In this document: piece after piece, positions 16,843-26,300 of the stretch | How positions within the stretch are numbered: position 1 is the stretch's first letter | Layout of the letters: the number at the start of each line of letters is the position of its first letter | Source of the DNA: Actinomadura craniellae | GTDB taxonomy: Bacteria > Actinomycetota > Actinomycetes > Streptosporangiales > Streptosporangiaceae | NCBI RefSeq assembly: GCF_003289645.1 | Contig: NZ_QLYX01000003.1 | Span: 124,001 to 188,000, forward strand | DNA: 64,000 nucleotides | Direction: 5' to 3' | Notes under the pieces: generated by a model | The model's database searches: none | What the model was told of the DNA's origin: nothing | Seen by the model: only the letters and a program-made list of their open reading frames with translations | Program-made: the position numbers and the translations under genes

Positions 16843-17888
16843 CCGTCGACAGCACGCTGCCCGCCCGCAGGGGGCACGGGCACCCGGCACCCGCGTTGCG
16901 CGTGAGCGACCTCGTCGTCCGCTACGGCAACCGCCGCGATGCCGTGCGCGCCGTCGACGGCGTCAGCGTCGAGGTCGCCCGCGGCACGACGCTCGGCATC
17001 ATCGGCGAGTCCGGCTCGGGCAAGTCCACCCTCGCCAAGGCCATCGCGGGACTCGTCCCGGTCACCTCCGGCACCATCGCCATCGCCGGCCCGGAGGGGA
17101 AGCCGGCGCCGGCGGCCTCGTCGGTGGGGCGCGACGGCCAGGTCCAGATGATCTTCCAGGACGCCGTGCTGGCACTGAACCCCGGGCGACCGGTCTGGAA
17201 GAGCGTCGTCGAGCCCCTGGTGCCGCACCGGCTGACGATCCCCCGGGAACTGCGTGACCGTGCCGTGGAGCTGCTGGGACAGGTCGGTCTGGGTCCCGAG
17301 ATCGCCGACCGGCGTCCCGGCCAGATGTCAGGTGGCCAGCGCCAGCGTGTCACCATCGCCCGGATGGTGGCCGCCCGCGCCCCGCTCGTCATGTGCGACG
17401 AGCCCGTGGCGGCGCTGGACATCTCACTCCAGGCCGGCGTGCTGCGCCTGCTCGACGAGCTGCGCGGGACGTTCGACCTCACCTACGTCTTCATCTCCCA
17501 CGACATGTCGTCCATCGCCCGGATCGCCCACGACGTCGGTGTCATGTACCTCGGCCGGCTCGTCGAGGTCGGACCGGCGCGCGAAGTACTCCAGGCGCCC
17601 CGGCACCCCTACACGCAGGCGCTGATCCGGGCGGTGCCGCGGGTCGCCCGTGGCGCCCGCGACGCCGAGGTACAGCTCCTCGAGGGAGAGATCCCCGACG
17701 CGCGCCGCCCGCCCTCCGGCTGCCGCTTCCGCACCCGCTGCCCCTTCGCCCAGGAGATCTGCGCGCGGGAGGAGCCCCGTCCGGAGGCGGTCGCCGAGCC
17801 CGCGCCGGGCGGCGGCTCGGCGCACCAGACCGCCTGCCACTTCTGGCGCGAGATCCGCGCGGGCACCGCCCCGCGACAGCCGCGCTGA
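16839..17888 (+). CDS. Opp/Dpp-type ABC transporter ATP-binding protein (F-type)
   Basis: A 349-residue partner ATPase: GESGSGKSTLAKAIAGL (Walker A), QMSGGQRQRVTIARMV (signature), VMCDEPVAALD (Walker B), FISHDMSS (switch His), and the family C-terminal GCRFRTRCPFAQEIC. It overlaps the D-type ATPase gene (ATGA). The two ATPases would form a heterodimer beneath the permeases at 19529 and 20626. Confidence 0.9.
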   Translation: MTVDSTLPARRGHGHPAPALRVSDLVVRYGNRRDAVRAVDGVSVEVARGTTLGIIGESGSGKSTLAKAIAGLVPVTSGTIAIAGPEGKPAPAASSVGRDGQVQMIFQDAVLALNPGRPVWKSVVEPLVPHRLTIPRELRDRAVELLGQVGLGPEIADRRPGQMSGGQRQRVTIARMVAARAPLVMCDEPVAALDISLQAGVLRLLDELRGTFDLTYVFISHDMSSIARIAHDVGVMYLGRLVEVGPAREVLQAPRHPYTQALIRAVPRVARGARDAEVQLLEGEIPDARRPPSGCRFRTRCPFAQEICAREEPRPEAVAEPAPGGGSAHQTACHFWREIRAGTAPRQPR

Positions 17889-17990
17889 GCGCAGGCGGCA
17901 CCGTCCCAGACCAGGACCCCACCTGACCGACCCCGACCTCCCCGACCGTCGTTCCGGAGAACCCAGCACCCCGATTAAGGAGTATCTCCG

Positions 17991-19532
17991 ATGCAGCAGC
18001 GACCCCACCGTCACGGCTTCCGCGCCGCCGCCCTCACCGCCGCGCTCGTCTCCGCCCTCGCCGCCTGCGGCTCCGGCTCCGACGGGGCGGGCGGCGGGAC
18101 CACGCTGCGGACCCTCCAGGGCCTCAAGCCGAGCCAGTTCGACCCCTGCGGGCCGGCCAACGGGTCGGAGACGGCCTACCTGGCCGCCATCTACGCTCCG
18201 CTGATCCGCACCGATCCGGGCACGGGCAAGCTGTCCCCGGGCATCGCGACGGAGTGGAAGTTCTCCGACGGGCAGAAGACCCTGACGTTGAAGCTCAGGA
18301 CGGGCCTGAAGTTCCAGGACGACACCCCCCTCGACGCGGCGGCGGTGAAGAAGAGCATCGAGCAGTGCCTCGCCCTCCAGAACCAGCAGATCCCGGGACT
18401 GAAGTCCATCGAGGTGCAGGGCGCCGACACCCTCGTCTTCCAGCTGGCCGCGCCCAGCGGCGGCCTCCCCGACATGCTCGGGTCACGCATCGGCATGATC
18501 GCCTCCCCGACCGCGCGGGAGAAGGAGGGCGACAAGTACGGGGCCAAGCCGGCGGGCGCCGGCCCGTTCCGGCTGGCCGGCTTCGTGCCCGGCGCGTCGG
18601 TGACCCTCGAGAAGTGGGCCGGCTACCAGCAGGCCGGGCTGCCGGCGGCCAAGGTCGACCGCATCACCTCGCAGATGATCAGTGACCCCTCCGCGCAGGT
18701 GGCGGCGCTCACCGGCGGCCAGGTGGACTTCGCCTGGCGGCTGGACTACTCGGCCCCCAAGGCGCTCCAGGGCACCGACGTCCGCGCCCAGCACAACCTC
18801 GGGGTCTCGATGAGCAACCTCAGCATCGACCGGAGCCAGGGGCCGCTCCGGGACAAGCGGGTGCGCCAGGCGATCAGCTACGCGATCGACCGCTCCGCGC
18901 TCGCCAAGGCCAACACCAGCGGCCTGAGCGACGTCGGGGCACAGCAACCCTTCCCGCCCGGCAACGCCTTCCACTTCAACGAGCTCGACGGCGCCTACCC
19001 CTACGACCCCGCCAAGGCCAAGCAGTTGCTCGCCGAGGCCGGCCACCCCAACGGCCTGACCCTGCGCGGCGTCGCGCTGAACTCCCCGTCGTTCATCAAC
19101 AACGGCGTGGTCATCTCCGACCAGCTCGCCAAGGTGGGGATCAAGGTCCGCTTCGAGGCCAAGGACATCGGGGACGCGACCAAGGGTTTCTACGCCGAGC
19201 ACAAGTACGACATCATGTCGAGCGGGATGAACTCCGGGCCCGACTGGCTGAGCATCCACCGTCGCCTGCTGAGCACCAAGTCCAGCGGCAACGCGGGCAA
19301 CGTCCCGATCCCCGGCGGCGAGGAGGCCATCGCCCGGGCGAACGCCGCGCAGGGCGACCAGGAGTTGCAGGCGGCCCTCAAGAACGCCCACCAGGTGCTC
19401 CAGGAGGAGCTGCCGGCCATCCTGCTCTACTACTCGCCCACGGTCACGGCCTGGACCGGGCGCGTCACCGGTGGCACGGCCTCGATCGCCCTCAACGGTG
19501 AGGCGGACCTGACCGCGCTTGGACTGAAGTGA
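17991..19532 (+). CDS. ABC transporter substrate-binding lipoprotein (SBP family 5)
   Basis: A 513-residue family 5 extracellular binding protein. It begins with a short basic stretch, a hydrophobic helix and the lipobox LAAC, so the mature lipoprotein would start at Cys26. Family features are the GIATEWKFSDGQKTLTLKLR segment and RQAISYAIDRSALAKANTSG. Members bind peptides, nickel chelates, opines, glycosides and other amphipathic ligands, so the ligand cannot be read from sequence. ATG 17991 follows AAGGAG. The stop overlaps the permease start, giving the order D-F-A-B-C. Confidence 0.88.
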   Translation: MQQRPHRHGFRAAALTAALVSALAACGSGSDGAGGGTTLRTLQGLKPSQFDPCGPANGSETAYLAAIYAPLIRTDPGTGKLSPGIATEWKFSDGQKTLTLKLRTGLKFQDDTPLDAAAVKKSIEQCLALQNQQIPGLKSIEVQGADTLVFQLAAPSGGLPDMLGSRIGMIASPTAREKEGDKYGAKPAGAGPFRLAGFVPGASVTLEKWAGYQQAGLPAAKVDRITSQMISDPSAQVAALTGGQVDFAWRLDYSAPKALQGTDVRAQHNLGVSMSNLSIDRSQGPLRDKRVRQAISYAIDRSALAKANTSGLSDVGAQQPFPPGNAFHFNELDGAYPYDPAKAKQLLAEAGHPNGLTLRGVALNSPSFINNGVVISDQLAKVGIKVRFEAKDIGDATKGFYAEHKYDIMSSGMNSGPDWLSIHRRLLSTKSSGNAGNVPIPGGEEAIARANAAQGDQELQAALKNAHQVLQEELPAILLYYSPTVTAWTGRVTGGTASIALNGEADLTALGLK

Positions 19533-20629
19533 TGGCGGGTCGGATCGACGCCGCCGGGATACGGACGGGGTCGGCCGGCAAGGGCAAGAGCCAGGACGAG
19601 CAGGCCCCGGCCGAGGCGACCCGCCCCCCGGGCGCGGCGCACGACGATCGCGGCCGGGGGCCGCGGATCAAGGGCTCCCTCGGCAGGTTCATCCTCGTCC
19701 GGTTGCTGCTCTTCCCGCCCACCGCGCTCGGGGCCGGCCTGTTCACCTTCCTCCTCATCAAGATCATCCCTGGTGGTCCCGCCTACGCCCGGCTGGGCGA
19801 GAACGCGACACCGGAGTCGGTGGCCCTGATCGAGCGGCAACTCGGGCTCGACCGCCCGCTGCCGGAGCAGTTCCTGGGCTGGCTGGGGAAGGTGCTCACC
19901 GGCGACTTCGGCGCCTCCTTCCAGACCGGCTACCCGGTGTCGGACACGATCGCGGAGACCCTGCCGGTGACGCTGGAGCTGACCTTCGTCGCGATCCTGG
20001 GCACCTGCCTGATCGCCATTCCGGTGGGGGTGTTCGCGGGCAAACGGGCCGCGCGGTCGTCCGGCCGGTGGGTCCGGAGCATCTCGGGCCTGGGACTGGC
20101 CGTTCCGGACTTCTTCGCGGCCCTGGTCCTGATCACGATCTTCTCGGTGTGGCTGCGCGTGCTGCCACGGCTCGGGTTCACACCGTTCGCGGAGGACCCC
20201 GTGCAGAACCTCTACCACCTGATCCTGCCGGCGCTGCCGATGATCCTCGGCGGCAGCGCCATCGTGATCCGGCAGGTCGGCGCCGCGATGGCCGACGCCA
20301 TGGCCAGCGACTACGTGCGGACCGCACGTGCCATGGGGTTGTCCGAGCGGAGGGTCACCTGGCACTACGCGTTCCGCTCCGTGCTGCCCACCGTCCTGAA
20401 CGTCGTCGGGCTGCTGGCGCTCGGGCAGCTCGGGGCGACCCTGATCCTTGAGGAGATCTTCGTGCTGCCGGGCCTGGGCCGGACCCTCGTCACCGCCATC
20501 GGCCAGCTCGACTTCCCGGTCATCCTCGGCGTCGTCCTGGTCTTCGTCTTCATCGCCCTGGTGGTGAACCTCGTCGTGGACATCGTGGCCGGTCTGGTCG
20601 ACCCGGCGATCCGGAAGGGGACGTCGTGA
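19529..20629 (+). CDS. ABC transporter permease (OppB/DppB type)
   Basis: A 366-residue inner-membrane permease starting at a GTG that overlaps the binding-protein stop (GTGATG; an ATG start at 19532 is equally possible). About 45 hydrophilic N-terminal residues precede the first membrane helix (LVRLLLFPPTALGAGLFTFL), which is longer than usual for DppB. The cytoplasmic EAA loop is DYVRTARAMGLSERRVTWHY. It forms a heterodimer with the next permease. Confidence 0.88.
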   Translation: MMAGRIDAAGIRTGSAGKGKSQDEQAPAEATRPPGAAHDDRGRGPRIKGSLGRFILVRLLLFPPTALGAGLFTFLLIKIIPGGPAYARLGENATPESVALIERQLGLDRPLPEQFLGWLGKVLTGDFGASFQTGYPVSDTIAETLPVTLELTFVAILGTCLIAIPVGVFAGKRAARSSGRWVRSISGLGLAVPDFFAALVLITIFSVWLRVLPRLGFTPFAEDPVQNLYHLILPALPMILGGSAIVIRQVGAAMADAMASDYVRTARAMGLSERRVTWHYAFRSVLPTVLNVVGLLALGQLGATLILEEIFVLPGLGRTLVTAIGQLDFPVILGVVLVFVFIALVVNLVVDIVAGLVDPAIRKGTS

Positions 20630-21483
20630 GCCGCGGGCGCCCGGCCCTGCCCCCGGGCGCGTGGATCTCGGTGGTCGTGCTGGCGTCGCTCCTCCTCATG
20701 GCCTTGCTCGCGCCGTGGATCGCCCCGCACGATCCGCTGGCGCAGGACCTGGCGAACAAGCTGCAGGGGCCGAGCGCCGACCACCTGCTCGGCACCGACC
20801 GGTTCGGGCGCGACGTGCTGAGCCGGCTCATGTGGGGCGGGCGGAACGCCTTCGGCGGCGTGGCGATCTGCATCGCGGTCGCCGTGCTGCTCGGCGTGCC
20901 GTGGGGGACCATCGCCGGGTTCTGGCCCCGCTACGTGGGCACGGTGCTGATGCGCATCTCCGACGTCATGATCGCCTTTCCGCTGCTGGTGCTGGCGATC
21001 GCCATCACCGGGTCGCTCGGCGTCGGCCTGGTCACCTCGATGGTCGCCGTCGGCCTGGTCCTCGCCCCCAACACCGCCCAGCTCACCCGGGCCGGCGTGC
21101 TCGCGACCCGCGAGCAGGACTTCGTGGCCAGCGCCCGGCTCTCGGGGGTGTGGACGCCGATCCTGCTGGTGCGGCACGTGCTGCCCACCGCGCTGCGTCC
21201 GGTCGTGATCCAGATGACCATCTACACCGGGCTCACCTTCGTCATCCAGGGAGCCCTGGCCTTCCTCGGCCTGGGCCCCCAGCGGCCGACACCGAGCTGG
21301 GGGAGCGACCTCAACGACGCCTACTCGCAGATCCTGTCGGCTCCGCTGCTGATCCTCCCCCCCGGCCTGCTCCTGGGAGTCGTGGTCCTGTGCGTCTACC
21401 GCATCGGGGACGCCCTGCGCGACCGGATGAGCTCGAACCTGTCGCCGGACAACCGGAAGGAGAACGATGTCGTCGTCGCCTGA
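20626..21483 (+). CDS. ABC transporter permease (OppC/DppC type)
   Basis: A 285-residue permease with the N-terminal helix typical of DppC, the HDPLAQDLANKLQGPSADHL linker ending in GTDRFGRDVLSRLMWG, and an EAA loop (EQDFVASARLSGVWTPILL). The GTG start overlaps the preceding stop (GTGA). Its last 17 nt overlap the beginning of the next CoA-transferase gene. This overlap physically joins the transporter genes to catabolic module B. Confidence 0.88.
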   Translation: MSRGRPALPPGAWISVVVLASLLLMALLAPWIAPHDPLAQDLANKLQGPSADHLLGTDRFGRDVLSRLMWGGRNAFGGVAICIAVAVLLGVPWGTIAGFWPRYVGTVLMRISDVMIAFPLLVLAIAITGSLGVGLVTSMVAVGLVLAPNTAQLTRAGVLATREQDFVASARLSGVWTPILLVRHVLPTALRPVVIQMTIYTGLTFVIQGALAFLGLGPQRPTPSWGSDLNDAYSQILSAPLLILPPGLLLGVVVLCVYRIGDALRDRMSSNLSPDNRKENDVVVA

Positions 21484-22582
21484 TCTGCCGGACCGGGCCG
21501 TCTCCGCGCTGGAGGGTGTGGTCGTTCTCGACCTCAGCACGTCGGTCGCCGGCCAGTACACCGGCCGGATGCTCGCCATGAACGGGGCCGACGTGGTGCT
21601 GGTCGAGCCGCCCGGCGGCACCCCCACCCGGCGCCAGGGACCGCGCGCCCACGGTGACTCGTTCCTCTTCCGGCACCTCAACCAGGGCAAACGGTCCCTC
21701 GTGCACGACCCCGGCTCGCCGGCCGACCGGAGGGCGTTGCGAGAGCTGGTGAGCCGCGCGGACGTGGTCCTGCGCGACCAGGGGTCGGACCCGCCCGACG
21801 GGGCCGGGGACCGGCTGATCGACTGCGTCGTGGGGGACGCCCCCGGCAGCGGCCCCTACGGCGAGTGGCGGTTCTCGGAGATGATCCACCAGGCGCTCGG
21901 CGGCGCCATGAAGACCACGGGCGCGGCCGACCGCGCACCCATCTACGGGATCGGCGCGCGGGCTTCCTACGCCACCGGGACGACGGCGTACATCTCCGTC
22001 GTGTCGGCCCTGTACGAGCGCCGCCTGTCCGGTTCCGGGCAGCGGGTCGACGCCACCGTCTTCGAGTCGCTCGCCGCGATGGGGCAGAACCTCGTGAGCC
22101 AGTACAGCTACAACGGCACCCACGGGACCCGCCAGCGCTACCCGGGCTTCCTCGCGTTGCTGCGGTGCGCGGACGCCTGGATCGTGCTCTTCGTCATCCG
22201 GAACTGGCCCACCGTGTGCCGGGTCCTCGACTGCGAGAACCTGCTGGACGACGAGCGGTACCGGACCTCGGCGGACCGGCTGCACAACTGGGAGGAGATC
22301 GTCGCCGTCCTGCAGGAGCGCGCGGCGACGCGCCGGGCCGACGAGGTGGTGGCGGCCTGCCAGCGCGGACGGGTCAGCGCGGAGAAGGTCAGCAGCCTGC
22401 GCGACCTCCTGGATTCCGAGCAGTGGCGGATCCGGCAGGTCATGTCACGGGTCTCCGGCCCCGACGGCGCGGAACCGGCCGTGCGCTCGGTCTTCACCAT
22501 CGAGGGCGCCGACACGGAGGTACGGTCACCGAGCCCGCGCCTGCCGGCCGCCCCGGCCGAGAGCCGGCGGAGGTCCGCATGA
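21467..22582 (+). CDS. Family III CoA-transferase, non-catalytic-type subunit, module B
   Basis: A 371-residue CaiB/BaiF homolog, paralog of the gene at 249 (both contain LDLSTSVAGQYTGRM/VDLSSGVAGQYCGKL-like starts, FLFRHLNQGK/LLFRHLNQGK, and VFESLAAMGQNLVSQYSYNG/VFESMAAMGQNFVTQHSYNG). The catalytic-Asp position reads ASYATGTTAYISVVSAL, again without Asp. The ATG lies inside the 3' end of the permease gene after AAGGAG. It is translationally coupled to the Asp-containing partner at 22579. Confidence 0.86.
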   Translation: MSSSPDLPDRAVSALEGVVVLDLSTSVAGQYTGRMLAMNGADVVLVEPPGGTPTRRQGPRAHGDSFLFRHLNQGKRSLVHDPGSPADRRALRELVSRADVVLRDQGSDPPDGAGDRLIDCVVGDAPGSGPYGEWRFSEMIHQALGGAMKTTGAADRAPIYGIGARASYATGTTAYISVVSALYERRLSGSGQRVDATVFESLAAMGQNLVSQYSYNGTHGTRQRYPGFLALLRCADAWIVLFVIRNWPTVCRVLDCENLLDDERYRTSADRLHNWEEIVAVLQERAATRRADEVVAACQRGRVSAEKVSSLRDLLDSEQWRIRQVMSRVSGPDGAEPAVRSVFTIEGADTEVRSPSPRLPAAPAESRRRSA

Positions 22583-23919
22583 CCGCCGTTCCGACCGGTT
22601 CCCGGGTCACCGGCCCCCTCACCGGCGTGCGGATCCTGGAGTTCACCACCGCCTGGGCCGGGCCGTTCGCCGGACGCTGCCTGGCCTACCTCGGCGCCGA
22701 CGTGATCAAGATCGAGGCGCCCGGGCACCCCGACTCCTGGCGGGGCACCCGCAGCGGTGGCGCGCCGATCTACTACCCCGAGTCGACGCCCGGGGCGGAT
22801 CCGCAGAACCGCAACGTCCTCTTCAACTCCCAGAACCTCGACAAGCGGTCGCTCGCGCTGGACCTCAAGCAGCCCGGGGCCATGGACGTGATGCACGACC
22901 TGGTGCGCCGCTCCGACGTGGTGCTGGCGAACTTCACCCCCGGCGTCCTGGACCGGCTGGGCATCGGGCGGCGCGATCTGGCCCGGGTCAACGACCGCGT
23001 CATCGTCGTGGAAATGCCGGCCTTCGGACCCGGCGGGCCGTCGTCCTCCCACCAGGGAATGGGCAAGACGATGGAACCCGCGGCCGGCATGACCTCGCTC
23101 ATGGGGTACCCCGACGGCACGCCGGTCCTCACCGGCCCCGCCCTCATGGACCCCGTCGGGGGGCTGAACGCCGTCGCGGCCGTCGTCTCGGCGCTGGAAC
23201 TCCGGGAACGCACCGGACGCGGCTCGCGGGTCCTCGTCCCCCAGGTCGAGGCCGCGGCCTCCTGGATCGGCGAGTACATCCTGGAGCAGGTCGAGACCGG
23301 GTCGACGTGGGTGCCCGACGGTAACCACGTCCCCCACGCGGCCCCGCACGGGGCCTACCCGTGCGCCGGCGACGACGCGTGGATCGCGATCGCGGTGGCG
23401 GACGACCGGCAGTGGCGGGCGCTGTGCACCACCCTCGGCGCGCACGACCTCGCCGACGACCCCGCCTTCCAGCGCCTCGCCGACCGGCAGGCCGCACAGG
23501 GGCTGCTCGACGACGTCCTGTCCGAGCTCACCCGCGGGCACGACAAGGTGGCGCTCGCCGGGCGCCTCCAGGCGGCGGGCGTGCCCGCGGCGCCGGTCCT
23601 CGGCGGCGACGAGATCGCCGGGAGCCCGGCGATGCGCGCGTGCGGGATGCTGGTCGATCTCGACCACGCCGCGGCCGGCCGGCGCACCTACAGCGCGCTC
23701 GCCTTCCGGCATTCCCGCACCCCCGGCTCCCACCGCCGGGCCGCCCCGCTCTTCGGGGAGCACAACGACGAGGTCCTGCGTGACCTGCTCGGCTACGACG
23801 CCGAGCGGATCGCCGCGCTGCGCGGTACCGCCGCGCTCGCCGACGCCCCCACGGCCGACACCGACACGCCGCACGTGCCCCGGGAGGCCGCGGCCGCACG
23901 AGAGGAGACGAGCCCATGA
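22579..23919 (+). CDS. Family III CoA-transferase, catalytic-type subunit, module B
   Basis: A 446-residue protein, the same length as the module A counterpart at 1331. It starts at ATG 22579 (ATGA overlap). Family motifs are VRILEFTTAWAGPFAGRCL, LGADVIKIEAPGHPDSWRG and VLANFTPGVLDRLGIG. The catalytic Asp is at about residue 191 (GPALMDPVGGLNAVAAVV). The YNRN/QNRN and HQGMGKTME segments are shared with the module A protein. It would be the active chain of the heteromeric CoA-transferase. Confidence 0.88.
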   Translation: MTAVPTGSRVTGPLTGVRILEFTTAWAGPFAGRCLAYLGADVIKIEAPGHPDSWRGTRSGGAPIYYPESTPGADPQNRNVLFNSQNLDKRSLALDLKQPGAMDVMHDLVRRSDVVLANFTPGVLDRLGIGRRDLARVNDRVIVVEMPAFGPGGPSSSHQGMGKTMEPAAGMTSLMGYPDGTPVLTGPALMDPVGGLNAVAAVVSALELRERTGRGSRVLVPQVEAAASWIGEYILEQVETGSTWVPDGNHVPHAAPHGAYPCAGDDAWIAIAVADDRQWRALCTTLGAHDLADDPAFQRLADRQAAQGLLDDVLSELTRGHDKVALAGRLQAAGVPAAPVLGGDEIAGSPAMRACGMLVDLDHAAAGRRTYSALAFRHSRTPGSHRRAAPLFGEHNDEVLRDLLGYDAERIAALRGTAALADAPTADTDTPHVPREAAAAREETSP

Positions 23920-25151
23920 CGGCGCCCGACCCGGACGTCTCACCGATCCCGTACAGCGACGCGGCCCTGGAGTTCCGCGGCGAGATCCGGGACTGGCTGG
24001 AGCGCAACGCCCCGGATCACCTGAGGGGGGTGCCGGTGCCACGCGTCCCCGCCCCGGAGCTCAAGGCGAACCTCGACCGGTGGGCGGACACGCTCACCGA
24101 AGCGGGCCTCATGTGCGTCGCCTGGCCCCGGGAGTACGGCGGGCGCGGGCTCTCGGGCGTGGAGGTCGCGCTGATGAACGAGGAGTTCGCCCGCGCCGGG
24201 GTGCCCCGCCTGACCCGGGGCATGGGGGAGGGCCTGGTGGGTCCCGCCGTCATCGCGCACGCGACCGAGGAGCAGAAGCGGCGGGTGCTGCCACCGATCA
24301 TCAGCGGCGAGCACGAGTACTGCCAGGGCTTCTCCGAGCCCGGTGCCGGCTCGGACCTGGCCGGGCTGCGCACCCGCGGCGAGGTCGACGGCACCCATCT
24401 GGTGATCAACGGCCAGAAGACCTGGACCTCGGGCTACTACAAGGCGAACTGGATGTTCTGCCTGGTCCGCACCGACCCCGCCGCGCCGAAACACCGCGGG
24501 ATCAGCTACGTCCTGCTGCCCCTCGAAGTCGATGGCCGGCCCAACGGCGTGGAGTTCCGCCCCATCACGCGGATGAGCGGCCAGGCGCTGTTCGCCGAGA
24601 GCTTCCTCACCGACGCGCGCACTCCGCTCGACAACGTCATCGGTGGCCTCAACGAGGGCTGGCGGGTGGCGATGACGACGCTCGGCAGCGAGCGCGGCGG
24701 CAGCGCCACCACGCAGCACGTCGCGTTCGAGCGGCAGTTCTGGCGGCTGGTCGACGAAGTCCGCAAGCGCGGGCTCCGCGACGACGTCCGGGTGCGCGAG
24801 CAACTGGCCTGGGCCTGGTCGCAGATCCAGGTCATCAGGGCGACGGGCCTCGGGCTGGTCGCCGACCTCGCCGCCGGACGGTCCGGCCAGGGGCTGGCCA
24901 ACGGTTCCACCAGCAAGATCCGGTGGTCGGAGTTCCAGCGCCGGCTGACGGAGATCGCCATGGACCTGATCGGGCCGGACGCCCTGGTGACCGGAGCCGG
25001 CTACGAACTCGACGAGTGGCAGGACGAGTTCTTCGCCGCCCGCTCCCACACGATCTGGGGCGGCACGGCGGAGGTACAACGCAACATCATCGGGGAGCGG
25101 GTCCTCGGCCTCCCCAAGGAGCCCGAGCCCGCGAAGGGGGCCGCGCGATGA
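23916..25151 (+). CDS. Acyl-CoA dehydrogenase, large subunit, module B
   Basis: A 411-residue acyl-CoA dehydrogenase, paralog of the gene at 2706: both have MNEEFARAGVPRLTRG-like and YCQGFSEPGAGSDLAGLRT segments, WTSGYY, and IWGGTAEVQRNI near the C terminus. As in module A, the MCAD-type YEGT Glu is replaced by Gly. The ATG overlaps the CoA-transferase stop, and its own stop overlaps the small-subunit start. Together with the next gene it probably forms a heteromeric enzyme for a bulky acyl-CoA. Confidence 0.88.
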   Translation: MTAPDPDVSPIPYSDAALEFRGEIRDWLERNAPDHLRGVPVPRVPAPELKANLDRWADTLTEAGLMCVAWPREYGGRGLSGVEVALMNEEFARAGVPRLTRGMGEGLVGPAVIAHATEEQKRRVLPPIISGEHEYCQGFSEPGAGSDLAGLRTRGEVDGTHLVINGQKTWTSGYYKANWMFCLVRTDPAAPKHRGISYVLLPLEVDGRPNGVEFRPITRMSGQALFAESFLTDARTPLDNVIGGLNEGWRVAMTTLGSERGGSATTQHVAFERQFWRLVDEVRKRGLRDDVRVREQLAWAWSQIQVIRATGLGLVADLAAGRSGQGLANGSTSKIRWSEFQRRLTEIAMDLIGPDALVTGAGYELDEWQDEFFAARSHTIWGGTAEVQRNIIGERVLGLPKEPEPAKGAAR

Positions 25152-26257
25152 GCCTGGCGATCACCGACGAGCAGGAGGCCCTCCGGGAGACGTCCCGGCG
25201 TTTCCTCGCCGCCGCGAGCCCGCTGACCCGGGTGCGGGAGGTCATGGCGACCGAGACCGCCTTCGACGGCGAGCTGTGGCGGCGGATGTCCGCCGAACTG
25301 GGGGCGACCGGCCTGGCCGTGCCGGAGGAATTCGGCGGTGCGGGGCTGGGTTTCCAGGAGGTCTCCTACCTGGCCGAGGAGGCGGGCCGCGCCCTGGCCC
25401 CGAGCGCCCTGCTCGCCACCGCGGGTCTCGCCGTGCCCGCCCTGCTGGCCGGCCCGGGCGACGCCCGCGCCGCGCTGCTGCCGAGGATCGCCGACGGGTC
25501 GGCCGTCGTCAGCGTGGCCTGGCTGGCTCCCGGCGCCTCGTGGCACTCGACCGCCGCCGCCCGGGCGAGCGGCGGCGAGTCCGGCTGGACCGTGTCGGGC
25601 GGCTTCTCGCCCGTGCTCGACGGGGCCGCCGCCGCCGTGCTGCTGGTACTGGCCGAGGGCCCCGGCGGGCCGGCGATGTTCGCCGTGGAGACCGGCGCGC
25701 CGGGAGTGCGGATCCAGCCGCTCCCCGCCCTCGACCCGACGCGGGGCCTGGCCCGGGTCGATCTCGTCGACGCGCCGGCGACGCCGGTGTCCCCTCCGGG
25801 GAGCGGCCGCGACGTGCTCTCCGCCGCGCTCGCCCACGCCGATGTCGTGCTGGCCTCGGAGATGGTGGGCGGAGCCCAGGCATGCCTGGACATGAGCGTG
25901 GCGTACGCCAAGGTGCGGGAGCAGTTCGGCCGGCCGATCGGGTCGTTCCAGGCCATCAAGCACAAGTGCGCCGAGATCCTGGTCGAGCTCGAGGGGGCGC
26001 GCGCCATGACGAGGTACGCCGCGTGGTGCGCGGAGGCCGCCCCGCACGAGCTGGCCGGGGCGGCCGCGGTGGCCAAGGCGACCGCGGCCGAGGCCTACTT
26101 CCGCGCCGCCGCCGAGAACCTCCAGATCCATGGGGGGATCGGGGTCACGTGGGAACACGACGCGCATCTCTACTTCAAGCGGGCCAAGGCATCCCTGATG
26201 CTGTTCGGCGACGTGGGCGCCTACCGGCGGCGCATCGCCGACCTCATCGGCATCTGA
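25148..26257 (+). CDS. Acyl-CoA dehydrogenase, small subunit, module B
   Basis: A 369-residue dehydrogenase homolog starting MSLAITDEQEALRETSRRFL. It shares REQFGRPIGSFQAIKHKCAE and QIHGGIGVTWEHDAHLYFKR with the module A protein at 3959. ATG 25148 overlaps the large-subunit stop. The following enoyl-CoA hydratase gene begins 43 nt downstream, which would act on its product. Membership of the FadE small-subunit group is clear; the substrate is not. Confidence 0.86.
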   Translation: MSLAITDEQEALRETSRRFLAAASPLTRVREVMATETAFDGELWRRMSAELGATGLAVPEEFGGAGLGFQEVSYLAEEAGRALAPSALLATAGLAVPALLAGPGDARAALLPRIADGSAVVSVAWLAPGASWHSTAAARASGGESGWTVSGGFSPVLDGAAAAVLLVLAEGPGGPAMFAVETGAPGVRIQPLPALDPTRGLARVDLVDAPATPVSPPGSGRDVLSAALAHADVVLASEMVGGAQACLDMSVAYAKVREQFGRPIGSFQAIKHKCAEILVELEGARAMTRYAAWCAEAAPHELAGAAAVAKATAAEAYFRAAAENLQIHGGIGVTWEHDAHLYFKRAKASLMLFGDVGAYRRRIADLIGI

Positions 26258-26300
26258 TCCCGGCCGGCGCGCCGCGTCGGCCCCTTCCCCTGGAGGACGC

